Assembly (NCBI GenBank): GCA_035556135.1
Contig: DATMFO010000004.1
Coordinates: 248,001-312,000 of the forward strand
Direction: 5' to 3'
From: ZC4RG30 sp035556135
GTDB lineage: Bacteria; Pseudomonadota; Gammaproteobacteria; Steroidobacterales; Steroidobacteraceae
DNA length: 64,000 nucleotides
Positions within the stretch are counted from its first letter, which is position 1. Each line of letters starts with the position of its first letter. Below, in pieces: positions 50,689 to 59,508 of this stretch. Both the position numbers and the translations under genes were made by a program. The notes beneath the pieces were generated by a model, which saw nothing but the letters and a program-made list of their open reading frames with translations, had not been told where the DNA came from and made no database searches.

Positions 50689-50708
50689 CTGCGGAAAGTC
50701 CCTAGGTC
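50687..50708 (-). promoter_or_regulatory. Stress/energy-regulon site upstream of the FixL/FixJ-like genes
   Basis: Core on the minus strand: TAGGGACTTTCCGCAGTC, overlapping the end of the hybrid kinase stop codon. It lies 31 bp before the sensor kinase start, so the pair is probably autoregulated. Confidence 0.5.
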
Positions 50709-50739
50709 GTCCGGATTGCGCAGCCGCCATACTGCGCCA

Positions 50740-51843
50740 ATGCAGATTTCCCCCCTCAATGCCGTGCTTGACGCCGCCGTGGATGCCGTGATCGTCATCA
50801 ACCACACAGGCCAGATCCGCATGGTCAACTCGGCCACCGAGCGGCTGTTTGGCTGGGACGCCACCGAGCTGCTGGGCCGCGACGTGTGCATGCTGATGCC
50901 CGAGCCGGACCGCAGCGCCCATGCCGGCTATATTGCCCGCTTCCTGGCCACCGGGCTGCCGCGCGTCATCGGCACCGGCCGCGACGTGCAGGCGCAGCGC
51001 CGCGATGGCAGCTGCTTCCCGGCGCGTCTTTCCGTGGGCCATGTCGCCGGCAGTGAGCCACCGGAGTTCATCGGCTTCATCCACGATCTGTCAGAACGCC
51101 ACCGCGAGGCGGAGGATGCCCTGCGCCTGAACCGGCGATTGATGCAGGTGACCCGAATGGCCACCATGGGCGAGATGTCCGCGGGCATCGCGCACGAGGT
51201 CAATCAGCCGCTCACCGCGATCTCCAACTACGCGCTGGCCGCCGAGCGGCTGCTGGCCTTCGACGAGCCTGAGATCGAGGAGGCGCGCGGAGCGCTGCGC
51301 GAGATCGCCGCCGAGGCAAGGCGCGCGGCCGACATCATCCGCAAGCTGCGCCACATCACGCGCGGCGGGGATGAAGGCGCGGAGCCCACGATGGTGGACG
51401 AGCTGCTCGAGGAGCTGCAGACGCTGTGCCTGGCCGATGCGCGCGCCCATGACACCCGCATCCGCTTCGCGGTGCAGCCGGATGTGCCTTCGCTCCTCAT
51501 CCGCCGTGTGCAGATCACGCAGGCGGTGCTCAACCTGGTGCGCAATGCCCTGGAAGCCCTCGCCCACGATCCACCCGGCACGCGCGAGGTGGTGGTCACC
51601 GCGCGCCGCGGCGGCGCCGGTGACTGCGAGATCGAGGTCAGCGACAATGGCCCCGGTGTGGCGCCGGCCATTTCCGACCGCATGTTCGAGCCTTTCCGCA
51701 GCACCAAGACCAATGGCACCGGCCTCGGCCTGCCAATGAGCCAGACCATCGCCCAGGCGCATGGCGGCTCGCTGCGTCACCTGCCTGGCGTGCCCCGCGG
51801 TGCCCGTTTCGTTCTCAGCCTGCCTGCAGCGGAGACTGCATAA
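50740..51843 (+). CDS. FixL-like PAS sensor histidine kinase
   Basis: The 367-residue soluble kinase has one PAS domain at about residues 5-125 (VDAVIVINHTGQIRMVNSAT, QRRDGSCFPARLSV), the phosphoacceptor His in AGIAHEVNQPLTAI and a HATPase domain with NLVRNALEAL and TGLGLPMSQTI. The family resembles FixL/TtrS/DctS, partners of FixJ-type regulators. FixL binds haem through a PAS His, and in this PAS the segment before RFLATGLPR (HAGYIARF) holds a His at a plausible position, so oxygen or redox sensing is possible. The next gene starts right after the stop codon, forming a two-component operon. Confidence 0.88.
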   Translation: MQISPLNAVLDAAVDAVIVINHTGQIRMVNSATERLFGWDATELLGRDVCMLMPEPDRSAHAGYIARFLATGLPRVIGTGRDVQAQRRDGSCFPARLSVGHVAGSEPPEFIGFIHDLSERHREAEDALRLNRRLMQVTRMATMGEMSAGIAHEVNQPLTAISNYALAAERLLAFDEPEIEEARGALREIAAEARRAADIIRKLRHITRGGDEGAEPTMVDELLEELQTLCLADARAHDTRIRFAVQPDVPSLLIRRVQITQAVLNLVRNALEALAHDPPGTREVVVTARRGGAGDCEIEVSDNGPGVAPAISDRMFEPFRSTKTNGTGLGLPMSQTIAQAHGGSLRHLPGVPRGARFVLSLPAAETA

Positions 51844-52461
51844 ATGAAAGAGAAGCCGGCTACGGTGTTCGTGGTCGATGATGACTCCGGGGTGCGCTCT
51901 TCCATCCGCCTGCTGCTGAAATCGGTGGGCATAGCCGCGACTCCCATTGCCTCCGCACAGGAATTCCTCGCGGCCTTTGACCCGGCCCAGCCGGGCTGCC
52001 TCGTGCTCGACATCCGCATGCCCGGCATGAGTGGCCTGGAACTGCAGCAGGAGCTCAACCGTCGCGGCGCCATCCTGCCGGTGCTGTTCATCACCGGCCA
52101 CGGCGATGTGCCCATGGCCGTCGAGGCCATGCAGCAGGGGGCTTTCGATTTCCTGCAGAAGCCCTTCCGCGACCAGGACCTGATCGACCGCATCCAGAAG
52201 GCACTGCAGCGCGACCAGGAGGCCCGGGCCGCGCTCCAGCAGCACGGGAACATCCGCGAGAAGCTGGCTTCCCTGACAATCCGCGAACGTCAGGTGCTCG
52301 ACTTGCTCACCGAGGGCAAGCAGAACAAGGTGATGGCGGCGGAACTGGGCATCTCCCAGCGCACGGTGGAAATACACCGCGCGCACGTGATGGAGAAGCT
52401 CGGCGCCAGCTCCGTGGCGCAGCTGGTGCGCATGGCACTGGACGCAGTCGAACCCTCCTGA
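51844..52461 (+). CDS. FixJ-family (LuxR-type) response regulator
   Basis: The 205-residue regulator has a receiver domain (FVVDDDSGVR, phospho-acceptor Asp in CLVLDIRMPGMSG, Thr in ITGHGDVPMAVEAM, Lys in QKPFRDQ) and a LuxR-type helix-turn-helix (LTIRERQVLDLLTEGKQNKV, ISQRTVEIHRAHVMEKLGA). FixJ proteins dimerise on phosphorylation and bind short palindromes near promoters. It begins at the base after the kinase stop. It is the best candidate to recognise the eight shared sites in 44-63 kb. Its stop is adjacent to the stop of the convergent cytochrome gene. Confidence 0.92.
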   Translation: MKEKPATVFVVDDDSGVRSSIRLLLKSVGIAATPIASAQEFLAAFDPAQPGCLVLDIRMPGMSGLELQQELNRRGAILPVLFITGHGDVPMAVEAMQQGAFDFLQKPFRDQDLIDRIQKALQRDQEARAALQQHGNIREKLASLTIRERQVLDLLTEGKQNKVMAAELGISQRTVEIHRAHVMEKLGASSVAQLVRMALDAVEPS

Positions 52462-53100
52462 TCAGGGTTTCGTCCGCGACAGGACGTCGGCGACGCCTTC
52501 CAGCTGTTCGGCACCCAGGCCCTGCAGCAGGCTGATGTGGTCGGGTGCGAAGGCCGGACGCGTGCCCTCCACCGCGTCACGGAACAGCCGCAGCAGGTAG
52601 GCCTGGTGCTGGCCGTCCAGGCGCGGCACCACCGCCACGCCATCCCCTTCGCCGCGCGGGCCATGGCAGGCCGCGCAGCGCTCATCGTAGACCGCGCGCC
52701 CCAGCTGCAGGCGATTGCCCCTGCCCGTGCCGGAATTGCCCGCCCGCTCCAGCGATGCCACATGCGCCGCCACGTCGGCGATGGCCTGCACGTCCGGCAG
52801 CACGTGCGTGTCGGCATAGTGCTGCATGCGCGGATCCCAGCGCCGTGCGTGGCGGTAGTCCGCCAGTTGTTTCACCAGCACCTTGAAGTGCTGTCCGGCG
52901 ATCAGGGGCACGCTGCCGTCGGTGTTGCCGCGGCCATTGGCGCGGTGGCATCCCGCGCAGGTCACGAAGATCTTCTCGCCGCGCGCCGGATCCGGCGTGC
53001 GGCCGGAGGCCTCCTGGAAATCCTGGGCGGCCGGCGTGGCGGCAAATGTGGCCGGCGCCAGCAGCAGGGCAAACAGCAGGCCGGCAAGACACTTCGACAT
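52462..53100 (-). CDS. Dihaem cytochrome c (c4-like)
   Basis: A signal peptide (CLAGLLFALLLAPATFAA) precedes two cytochrome c domains with haem sites FVTCAGCHRANG and CAACHGPRG near residues 47 and 143; each is followed by a Met region (VPLIAGQHF, VPRLDGQHQ) of the c4/c553 type, although no axial Met is plain in these segments. It carries electrons in the periplasm, for example to a terminal oxidase. It lies 3 bp after the Usp gene on the same strand, so both should share the promoter near 54119. Confidence 0.88.
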   Translation of the reverse strand: MSKCLAGLLFALLLAPATFAATPAAQDFQEASGRTPDPARGEKIFVTCAGCHRANGRGNTDGSVPLIAGQHFKVLVKQLADYRHARRWDPRMQHYADTHVLPDVQAIADVAAHVASLERAGNSGTGRGNRLQLGRAVYDERCAACHGPRGEGDGVAVVPRLDGQHQAYLLRLFRDAVEGTRPAFAPDHISLLQGLGAEQLEGVADVLSRTKP

Positions 53101-53103
53101 GGA

Positions 53104-54069
53104 TCAATCCTCCGTCACCAGCAGCGGGCTGATGAATCCCGGTGGCTTCACCACCAGCAGGTCACAGGCGATGCGTTCGAGGATCTGCGCCGCCGTGCCA
53201 CTGGCCGCCGAATGCACCCAGCGCGGACGGGCCACGGCGCCCATCACCAGCACATCCGGCGCATGCTCGGCTGCCAGCCTTGTCAGGCCCTCGGTCACAC
53301 CACCCTCCGTCACGCGTACTGCTGCGGCACCGGCACGGCGCGCCAGGCGCTGCGCAGTCTGGCGCGCGTGCGCATGGGCATTTTCCTTTTCCTGCGACGG
53401 CACCGGTTCTCCCGGGAGATGGGGTGGATTGCGCAACACGTGGTAGATCTCCAGCGATCCGGCAAGCATGCCCGCGAGCTCGCAGCCTTCTTCCACCAGC
53501 GTTTCGTCCAGGTGGGCGGGGTGCTCCACCGACTGTCCCGGATCCACCGCCACGGCAATCCGTGGCTGCGAGGACCACGGCCGCGGCCCGACCAGCAGCA
53601 GCGATGCGGGAATCTGCCGGATGAGGTTCCAGTCGGTGCGCGTGAGCGCCACCCGCGCTTCCACTGCATGACGTGAGGTGGACTTCACCACCAGATCGGG
53701 GCGGCCGCGGATCACGTGGTGCCCGATGCCCTCTTCCAGCGGCGCATGCCACTCGCAGGCCACCGTCACCACCTGCCCACCTGCACGGATGCGGGCCGCC
53801 ATGGCTTCGAGTTCCCTGAGGTACTGCTGCCGCCGCAACTCCCGGTATTCCGCGACGCGGCCGGAGTCGGCCCAGCTGTCAGGGATATCCTGCTCGACAT
53901 CGCAGATGTAGAGCTCCAGCCCGGCGCCGCTTGACGCAGCCAGGCGCACCGCCTTGTCGACAGCCGGCTGCATGCTCCCGGCAGTGGGATCGACCACCAC
54001 CAGGATACTTCGCATCACCGGCGGCGGCGCCTGGCTGGTCTCGATCGGCTCTGCTACAGGGGCATCCAT
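53104..54069 (-). CDS. Tandem universal stress protein (UspE-like)
   Basis: The 321-residue protein has two Usp domains. The first starts at RSILVVVDPTAGSMQPAVDK and ends near PASLLLVGPRPW. The second starts at PRIAVAVDPGQSVEHP and ends with the typical ATP-binding loop region (VLVMGAVARPRWVHSAASGT) and CDLLVVKPPGF. The second loop lacks the complete G-2x-G-9x-G pattern, so it may be an UspE-type, non-ATP-binding protein. Usp proteins support survival in starvation and low oxygen. It precedes the cytochrome gene and is divergent from the agmatine operon. Confidence 0.9.
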   Translation of the reverse strand: MDAPVAEPIETSQAPPPVMRSILVVVDPTAGSMQPAVDKAVRLAASSGAGLELYICDVEQDIPDSWADSGRVAEYRELRRQQYLRELEAMAARIRAGGQVVTVACEWHAPLEEGIGHHVIRGRPDLVVKSTSRHAVEARVALTRTDWNLIRQIPASLLLVGPRPWSSQPRIAVAVDPGQSVEHPAHLDETLVEEGCELAGMLAGSLEIYHVLRNPPHLPGEPVPSQEKENAHAHARQTAQRLARRAGAAAVRVTEGGVTEGLTRLAAEHAPDVLVMGAVARPRWVHSAASGTAAQILERIACDLLVVKPPGFISPLLVTED

Positions 54070-54118
54070 GGGCTACTCCGGGTCAATGACTGCTTTCTAG
54101 CAGCCGCCACCGCCGCGG

Positions 54119-54140
54119 GACATAGGGAGAAATGCGGATG
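54119..54140 (+). promoter_or_regulatory. Stress/energy-regulon site between usp-cytochrome and agu operons
   Basis: Core on the plus strand: TAGGGAGAAATGCGGATG. It lies 49 bp from the Usp start and 56 bp from the aguB start, so it could act on both divergent operons. Confidence 0.55.
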
Positions 54141-54196
54141 CTCCTGCGGCAGTTACGCGCTGTGGACCATGCACTGGCGCCGTACCGTACCGGACC

Positions 54197-55210
54197 ATGA
54201 AAGCCCGCCATTTCGTCGACACCCAGGATTTCACTGCCGCCGAGCTGCTTGAACTGATGGAGCTCACCGCCCGCCTGAAGGAGGCAGACAAGGTGGGCGC
54301 CTGCCCGCCCCTGCTGCGGGGCGCATCGTTGGGGATGCTGTTCGAGGAACCCTCCACGCGCACGCGTGTGTCGTTCGAGGTGGCGATGACCAAGCTCGGC
54401 GGCCATGCGCTGTACCTGCGCCCCGGCGAGATCCACCTGGGCCAGCGTGAATCACTCGAGGACACGGCCGACGTGCTGGAACGCATGGTGGACGTGATCG
54501 AGGCGCGCACGCTGAAGCATGCCACCGTGGTTGGCCTGGCCCGGCAGTCCGACGTGCCGGTGATCAACGGCCTCACTGACTACAACCATCCCACCCAGGT
54601 GCTGTGCGACGTGTTCACCATGCAGGAGCACGCCGGCGCGCGCCCCTTCGGTGACCTGCACGTCACCTTCGTCGGCGACGCCACCAATGTCTGCAACTCA
54701 CTGGCGGCCATCTGCACCCGCATGGGCATGCACTTCACGCATGCCGCGCCGGCGAGCTACCAGCTCAGCCAGCAGGTGCAGGCCATGGCGGCCGGCAACT
54801 GCCAGGCCTCGGGAGGCTCGCTGCAGGTCACCGACGACGTGGAGGCAGCCGTGGCACAGGCGGACTTCCTCTACACGGACCTGTGGTGGTGGGTCGGCCA
54901 GGAAAGCGAGATCCCGGACCGTCGCGCGGCGTTCATGCCCCGCTACCAGCTGAACCGGCAGCTGCTGGCGCGCGCGCCGCGCCACTGCCGCGTGATGCAC
55001 TGCCTGCCCGCGTCGCGGGGCGTGGAGGCAACGGATGAAGTGCTCGACTCGAAGCAGTCGATCATTTTCGACCAGGCGGAGAACCGCCTGCATGTGGAGA
55101 AGGCCCTGCTCGTATGGGCGGTCTACCCGCGGCTGAAGCGCGCCAGCCCCGAGCTGCGCGCCTGGCATGCGGGACGGATCGAGAACCTGCTGGCTGAAAT
55201 CAACCCCTGA
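54197..55210 (+). CDS. aguB: Putrescine carbamoyltransferase
   Basis: The 337-residue carbamoyltransferase has the carbamoyl-phosphate motif EEPSTRTRVSFE, the HPTQ of DYNHPTQVLCDV, and HCLPASRGVEATDEV. The ornithine-specific SMG loop is absent; the equivalent position reads YTDLWWWVGQESE, as in putrescine carbamoyltransferases. PVINGLTDYNHPTQ and FDQAENRLH also match that group. It converts N-carbamoylputrescine plus phosphate to putrescine and carbamoyl phosphate. Gene order aguB-aguD-aguA-aguC, with 11-bp spacing to the next gene, supports the assignment against ornithine carbamoyltransferase. Confidence 0.88.
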   Translation: MKARHFVDTQDFTAAELLELMELTARLKEADKVGACPPLLRGASLGMLFEEPSTRTRVSFEVAMTKLGGHALYLRPGEIHLGQRESLEDTADVLERMVDVIEARTLKHATVVGLARQSDVPVINGLTDYNHPTQVLCDVFTMQEHAGARPFGDLHVTFVGDATNVCNSLAAICTRMGMHFTHAAPASYQLSQQVQAMAAGNCQASGGSLQVTDDVEAAVAQADFLYTDLWWWVGQESEIPDRRAAFMPRYQLNRQLLARAPRHCRVMHCLPASRGVEATDEVLDSKQSIIFDQAENRLHVEKALLVWAVYPRLKRASPELRAWHAGRIENLLAEINP

Positions 55211-55221
55211 AGGAATCCCTC

Positions 55222-56646
55222 ATGGAACATACCCACGCAAGGCGCGCCTTTCCGCGCGTGCTCCGGCGCCTTGATGCCACGCTGTTCACGGTGTGCGCGA
55301 TCCTGGTGATCGACCAGCTCGCCGCGGCGGCCTCCATCGGCACCTCGGCCATCTTCTGGTGGGTGTTCACGTTGCTGCTGTTCTTCATCCCCTATGCGCT
55401 GATCTCCGCCGAGCTGGGCGCCGCTTATCCAGAAGAGGGCGGCATCTACGCCTGGGTGCGGCGCGCCTATGGCCCGCGCTGGGGCGCCCGTGCCTCCTGG
55501 CTGTACTGGGTCAACGTGGCGCTGTGGATGCCCTCGGTCTACGTGCTGTTCGCCGGCATGTTCGCGCAGATGTTCGCGCCGGAACTGTCGCTGTGGGCCA
55601 AGATCGGCATCGGCATCGTGCTGACCTGGGTCACCGTCTACATCAACGTGATCTCGCTCAACGTGGGCAAGTGGGTGCCCAATGCCGGCGCAGTGGTGAA
55701 GGCGGCCATCATGCTGTCCATCGGCATCGGCGGCGTGGTCTATGCCACGGGCCATGGCGTGGCCAACGATTTCAGCCTGCAGGGCCTCGCGCCGTCCTGG
55801 CAGGCCGGCCTCGCCTTCCTGCCCGTCATCGTCTACAACTTCATGGGCTTCGAGCTGATGTCCGGCGCCAGCGAGGAGATGACCGACCCGCAGCGCGACG
55901 TGCCGCGGGCCATCATCATCAGCGGCGTGCTCATCGCCACCTTCTACCTGCTCGCCACGGTGGGCATGCTGATCGCCCTTCCCGTCGACCAGATCGGCCT
56001 GATCGAGGGCCTGCTCGACGCGCTGCACGGCATCTTCGATGGCTACGCCTGGGGCGCCGCCTTCGTCACCATGCTCGGCATCGGCGCGCTGTTCACCTTC
56101 CTCGCCAACATGGTGACCTGGACCATCGGCGCCAACCGTTCCGCCTCCGAGGCCGCGGAGCGCGGCGACCTGCCGGCCGTGTTCGGCAAGCTGCACCCGC
56201 ACCACCGCACACCTGCCAACGCCGCCATCGTCACAGGCGTGGTCTCCACGGCGGTGATCGTGCTGTACGGACTGCTGGCTTCCAGCGCCGAGGATCTCTT
56301 CTGGACCATCTTCGCCTTCAGCTCCATCGTGTTCCTGCTGCCCTACCTGCTGATGTTCGGCGCCTTCCTGGTGCTGCGGCGGAAAGATGCACATCGCCCC
56401 CGGCCCTACCGCGTGCCGGGCGGCACTACCACCGCGCGCGTGCTGGTGGGGCTGTGCATGGTGTTCATCCTGCAGGCCATCGTGCTGTTCGTGTGGGTGC
56501 CCGGCAGCGAGTTTGACCGCACGGCAGCGCTGGCCATCGTGGGCGGCGTGCTCGCCACCATCGTGGTGGGTGAGGTGCTGATCCGCCGCACTGGCGCCGC
56601 GACGCGATCGCAGCCCGGCACCGGCCCTGCGCAGGAAGCCACTTGA
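55222..56646 (+). CDS. aguD: APC-family antiporter, probable agmatine/putrescine exchanger
   Basis: The 474-residue protein has about twelve membrane segments and APC motifs (ISAELGAAYPEEGGIYAWVR, FMGFELMSGASEEMTDPQRD, IGANRSASEAAERGDLP). It resembles glutamate/GABA-type and agmatine/putrescine exchangers. In the agmatine deiminase pathway, AguD swaps external agmatine for internal putrescine at no energy cost. Its place between the carbamoyltransferase and agmatine deiminase genes is the known agu order. Its stop overlaps the aguA start. Confidence 0.85.
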   Translation: MEHTHARRAFPRVLRRLDATLFTVCAILVIDQLAAAASIGTSAIFWWVFTLLLFFIPYALISAELGAAYPEEGGIYAWVRRAYGPRWGARASWLYWVNVALWMPSVYVLFAGMFAQMFAPELSLWAKIGIGIVLTWVTVYINVISLNVGKWVPNAGAVVKAAIMLSIGIGGVVYATGHGVANDFSLQGLAPSWQAGLAFLPVIVYNFMGFELMSGASEEMTDPQRDVPRAIIISGVLIATFYLLATVGMLIALPVDQIGLIEGLLDALHGIFDGYAWGAAFVTMLGIGALFTFLANMVTWTIGANRSASEAAERGDLPAVFGKLHPHHRTPANAAIVTGVVSTAVIVLYGLLASSAEDLFWTIFAFSSIVFLLPYLLMFGAFLVLRRKDAHRPRPYRVPGGTTTARVLVGLCMVFILQAIVLFVWVPGSEFDRTAALAIVGGVLATIVVGEVLIRRTGAATRSQPGTGPAQEAT

Positions 56647-57749
56647 GCGCGCTGCTGCCCGGCACGCCGCGCGCGGATGGCTTGCGCATGCCGGCGGAAT
56701 TCGAGCCGCATGCCGGCACCTGGCTGCTGTGGCCGGAGCGCACCGACAACTGGCGCGACGGCGCCAGGCCCGCACAACATGCCTTCAGCCTGGTGGCAGG
56801 CGCGATCGCACGTTTCGAGCCGGTCACGGTGGGAGTCAGCCAGCGCCAGTACGGCAATGCGCGCGGCATGCTGGCGCCTGAAGTGCGTGTCGTGGAGATG
56901 TCGAGCAACGACTCCTGGATCCGCGACTGCGGCGCCACCGGTGTCGTGGACGACGCTGGCGTGGTGCGCGGGGTGAACTGGCAGTTCAATGCCTGGGGCG
57001 GCCTTGCCGGCGGCCTGTACTTTCCCTGGGATCTCGACGACCAGGTGGCCGTGAAGATGCTGGAGGTCGAGCGGCTGGACCGCTACGACGCACCCCTGGT
57101 GCTGGAAGGCGGCTCCATCCACGTGGATGGAGAAGGCACACTGTTCACCACCGAGGAGTGCCTGCTCAACCCGAACCGGAATCCGCAACTCTCGCGCAGC
57201 GACATCGAAGCGCTGCTGCGCGAGTTCCTCGGCATCAGCACCGTCGTGTGGCTCGGACAAGGTGTGTTCAATGACGAGACCAATGGCCACGTGGACAACC
57301 TCGTCGCCCCCATCCGCCCCGGCGTGGTGGCGCTGGCCTGGACCGACGACAGCAGCGACCCGCAGCATGCCATTTCCCGCGATGCCTTCGAGCGGCTGTC
57401 CGCGGCGCGCGACGCGCGCGGCCGCCGGCTGGAGATCGTGCGCCTGGACATCCCCTCGCCGGTGCTGATCACGAAGGAGGAATCCGCCGGCGTGGACCGG
57501 GTGGACGGCACGCTGCCGCGTACCGCCGGGGACCGCATGGCCGCCTCCTACGTCAACTTCTACATGTGCAATGGCGGCGCAGTGGTGCCGCTGTTCGATG
57601 ATCCGCGCGACCAGCAGGCGCTGGATGTGCTGCGCCGGTTGCTGCCGGACCGCCGCGTGGTCGGCGTGCCCGCGCGCGAGATCCTGCTCGGCGGCGGCAA
57701 CATCCACTGCATCACGCAGCAGGTGCCGGCCGCGCGGGCGAAGGCCTGA
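56643..57749 (+). CDS. aguA: Agmatine deiminase
   Basis: The 368-residue protein starts at TTG 56643, sharing bases with the antiporter stop (TTGA). It shows the guanidine-modifying fold of agmatine deiminase: GLRMPAEFEPHAGTWLLWPE, SNDSWIRDCGATGVV, FNAWGGLAGGLYFPWDLDD, VLEGGSIHVDGEGTLFTTEE, DETNGHVDNL and the nucleophile Cys in LGGGNIHCITQQ. It hydrolyses agmatine to N-carbamoylputrescine and ammonia, raising pH. It is the first step for the carbamoyltransferase and carbamate kinase in the same operon. Confidence 0.95.
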   Translation: MSALLPGTPRADGLRMPAEFEPHAGTWLLWPERTDNWRDGARPAQHAFSLVAGAIARFEPVTVGVSQRQYGNARGMLAPEVRVVEMSSNDSWIRDCGATGVVDDAGVVRGVNWQFNAWGGLAGGLYFPWDLDDQVAVKMLEVERLDRYDAPLVLEGGSIHVDGEGTLFTTEECLLNPNRNPQLSRSDIEALLREFLGISTVVWLGQGVFNDETNGHVDNLVAPIRPGVVALAWTDDSSDPQHAISRDAFERLSAARDARGRRLEIVRLDIPSPVLITKEESAGVDRVDGTLPRTAGDRMAASYVNFYMCNGGAVVPLFDDPRDQQALDVLRRLLPDRRVVGVPAREILLGGGNIHCITQQVPAARAKA

Positions 57750-57751
57750 GC

Positions 57752-58657
57752 ATGCGCATCGTCGTGGCGCTGGGCGGCAATGCGCTGCTGCAGCGGGGCG
57801 AGCCGCTGACCGTGGCCGGCCAGCGACGCAACGCCCGCCTGGCCGCGCAGTCCATCGCGCAGATCGCCGCGGGCAACGAGCTCATCGTCACGCACGGCAA
57901 CGGCCCGCAGATCGGCTATCTCGCCCTGCGGGCCGCGGCGATGGCGGGCACCGCACCGCAACCCCTGGATGTGCTGGGCGCCGAGACCGACGGCATGATC
58001 GGCTACATCCTCGAGCAGGAGCTGGCCAATGCGCTGGGCCACTGCCGGGTGGCCACCCTGCTCACGCAGACCGAGGTCGATCCCGCTGACCCGGCCTTCG
58101 CCGACGCCACCAAGTTCATCGGTCCGCTGTACGACGCCGAGGATGCGCTGCGGCTCGCGGCGCAGAACCACTGGCGGACGGCGCAGGACGGCCGTGGCTG
58201 GCGCCGGGTCGTGCCATCGCCGGAGCCCAGGGGAATCCTGGAAATCCAGGCGATCCGCCATCTGGTGGCCGGGGGATTCATCACCATCTGTGCGGGTGGT
58301 GGCGGCATTCCGGTGGCGCGCATGGAGGCCGGTGGGTACGGTGGCGTGGAATGCGTGGTCGACAAGGACTACACCGCCGCCCTGCTGGCCGACCTGCTGG
58401 GCGCGGACTGCCTCTTGATGCTCACCGATGTGGCGGCGGTGCAGAGGGACTTCGGCACCGCGCAGGCGCGCGAGATCCGCCGGGCGCGGCCGCGCGAGCT
58501 GGCGCAACACCATTTTCCGGCCGGGTCGATGGGCCCGAAGGTGACCGCTGCCTGCCGTTTCGTGGCCCTGCCGGGCCGCCGCGCCTGCATCGGCCGGCTC
58601 GACCAGGTGCAGCAGATCCTCGCGGGAACCGCCGGCACCACTGTCGTCGGCGACTGA
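57752..58657 (+). CDS. aguC: Carbamate kinase
   Basis: The 301-residue kinase has VALGGNALLQRG, VTHGNGPQIGYL, ICAGGGGIPVAR, VVDKDYTAALLADLLGADCL, and GSMGPKVTAACRF, the usual carbamate kinase landmarks. It makes ATP from ADP and carbamoyl phosphate. It begins two bases after the aguA stop. It is closely similar in type to arcC, but no arginine deiminase genes are present, so it serves the agmatine route, the last ATP-yielding step. Confidence 0.93.
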   Translation: MRIVVALGGNALLQRGEPLTVAGQRRNARLAAQSIAQIAAGNELIVTHGNGPQIGYLALRAAAMAGTAPQPLDVLGAETDGMIGYILEQELANALGHCRVATLLTQTEVDPADPAFADATKFIGPLYDAEDALRLAAQNHWRTAQDGRGWRRVVPSPEPRGILEIQAIRHLVAGGFITICAGGGGIPVARMEAGGYGGVECVVDKDYTAALLADLLGADCLLMLTDVAAVQRDFGTAQAREIRRARPRELAQHHFPAGSMGPKVTAACRFVALPGRRACIGRLDQVQQILAGTAGTTVVGD

Positions 58658-58659
58658 GC

Positions 58660-59055
58660 TCAGCGGCGCCGGCGCAGCAACTCGGTGATTGCCGCCGTCG
58701 CGACCAGGCCCACCACTCCGCCCAGCGGCCGCGGCTGGCGGCTGCGCATCAGCAATGCCGCCACCACCGCCAGTAGAAGATAGCCGCCGGCCACCGCGAA
58801 TGCCGCCACCACCCGATGGGTCTCCCAGAAGGCGATGAGCACTGCCACGCCAGTGAACAGCAGCACCAGCGGTACCAGCATCACCAGCGCACCGATGCAG
58901 CAAGCCTGGCGGATGCGATAGCGCCTCTCTGCCGCAATTTCCGCCTCCGCACGCTCCAGCACGCCGCGGCCGTAGTCGGCGGCCATGTCCAGCAGCCGCA
59001 CCAGGGACTGGGTGAGCTGCTGCGCAGCGCCCGCCACACCGGCGGCATCCATCAC
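58660..59055 (-). CDS. YqjE-like membrane protein (phage-holin III superfamily type)
   Basis: The 131-residue protein has an N-terminal amphipathic helix (LTQSLVRLLDMAADYGRGVL), then two hydrophobic helices (IGALVMLVPLVLLFTGVAVL and VVAAFAVAGGYLLLAVVAAL) and a basic C-terminus. This matches YqjE and relatives labelled as phage-holin-like. In enterobacteria it is found with YqjD, as here, where it overlaps the DUF883 gene stop by ATGA. Function is unknown; a link to membrane-ribosome association under stress is proposed for YqjD-type proteins. It is convergent with aguC. Confidence 0.8.
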   Translation of the reverse strand: MMDAAGVAGAAQQLTQSLVRLLDMAADYGRGVLERAEAEIAAERRYRIRQACCIGALVMLVPLVLLFTGVAVLIAFWETHRVVAAFAVAGGYLLLAVVAALLMRSRQPRPLGGVVGLVATAAITELLRRRR

Positions 59056-59366
59056 CGCGATCCGCCGCGGCGCGTGAGCAGCACGCCTGCCACCAGACCC
59101 GCCAGCGCGCCGATGCCGATGGCCGGCCAGGGGTTGTTGCGCACATAGTCATCCGCCCGCTCGCCAGCCTCGCGGACGCGGCCGGCCGCTTCCTGGCCGA
59201 ATGCAGCCAGACGCTCGCGCGCGGCGCCGAGCGAAGCTTCCGCGCGGGCGCGGGCGTGCGCAGCCTTGTCGCCGCTCGCATCGGCGGTGGCGCGCAGCAG
59301 GTCTTCCGCGTCGTGCACGACCTTGCGCAGTTCATCAAGCAGCTTGTCCGTGGTCACGTGGGACAT
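59052..59366 (-). CDS. DUF883/ElaB-YqjD family membrane-anchored protein
   Basis: The 104-residue protein starts at ATG 59366 and shows a long charged helix (LLDELRKVVHDAEDLLRATA) followed by a C-terminal membrane anchor, NNPWPAIGIGALAGLVAGVL, and LTRR. This is the YqjD/ElaB type, whose members bind ribosomes to the inner membrane in stationary phase. It overlaps the YqjE-like start by ATGA, forming a two-gene operon, divergent from the glucan phosphorylase with the regulon site between them. Confidence 0.88.
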   Translation of the reverse strand: MSHVTTDKLLDELRKVVHDAEDLLRATADASGDKAAHARARAEASLGAARERLAAFGQEAAGRVREAGERADDYVRNNPWPAIGIGALAGLVAGVLLTRRGGSR

Positions 59367-59453
59367 CGCCGTATTCCTTCTTGGTTTGAGGGGGCAGTGG
59401 ACATTTTGCGGCCCCGCCGCACGGAAGCCATAGGTATTCGCCGTAGGGTGCAC

Positions 59454-59475
59454 CAAGTAGGTACAAGTGCGGATC
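59454..59475 (+). promoter_or_regulatory. Stress/energy-regulon site between DUF883-yqjE and glucan phosphorylase
   Basis: Core on the plus strand: TAGGTACAAGTGCGGATC, one of the strongest matches to the consensus. It is 33 bp from the phosphorylase start and 87 bp from the DUF883 start. Confidence 0.6.
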
Positions 59476-59508
59476 AGCACGGCCGGATGCGGCCGGCACA
59501 CTGCCCCC

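Noticed and set aside
54197..55210. Anabolic ornithine carbamoyltransferase
   Set aside because: The ornithine-specific SMG loop is missing and the gene is in an agmatine operon, so putrescine carbamoyltransferase fits better.
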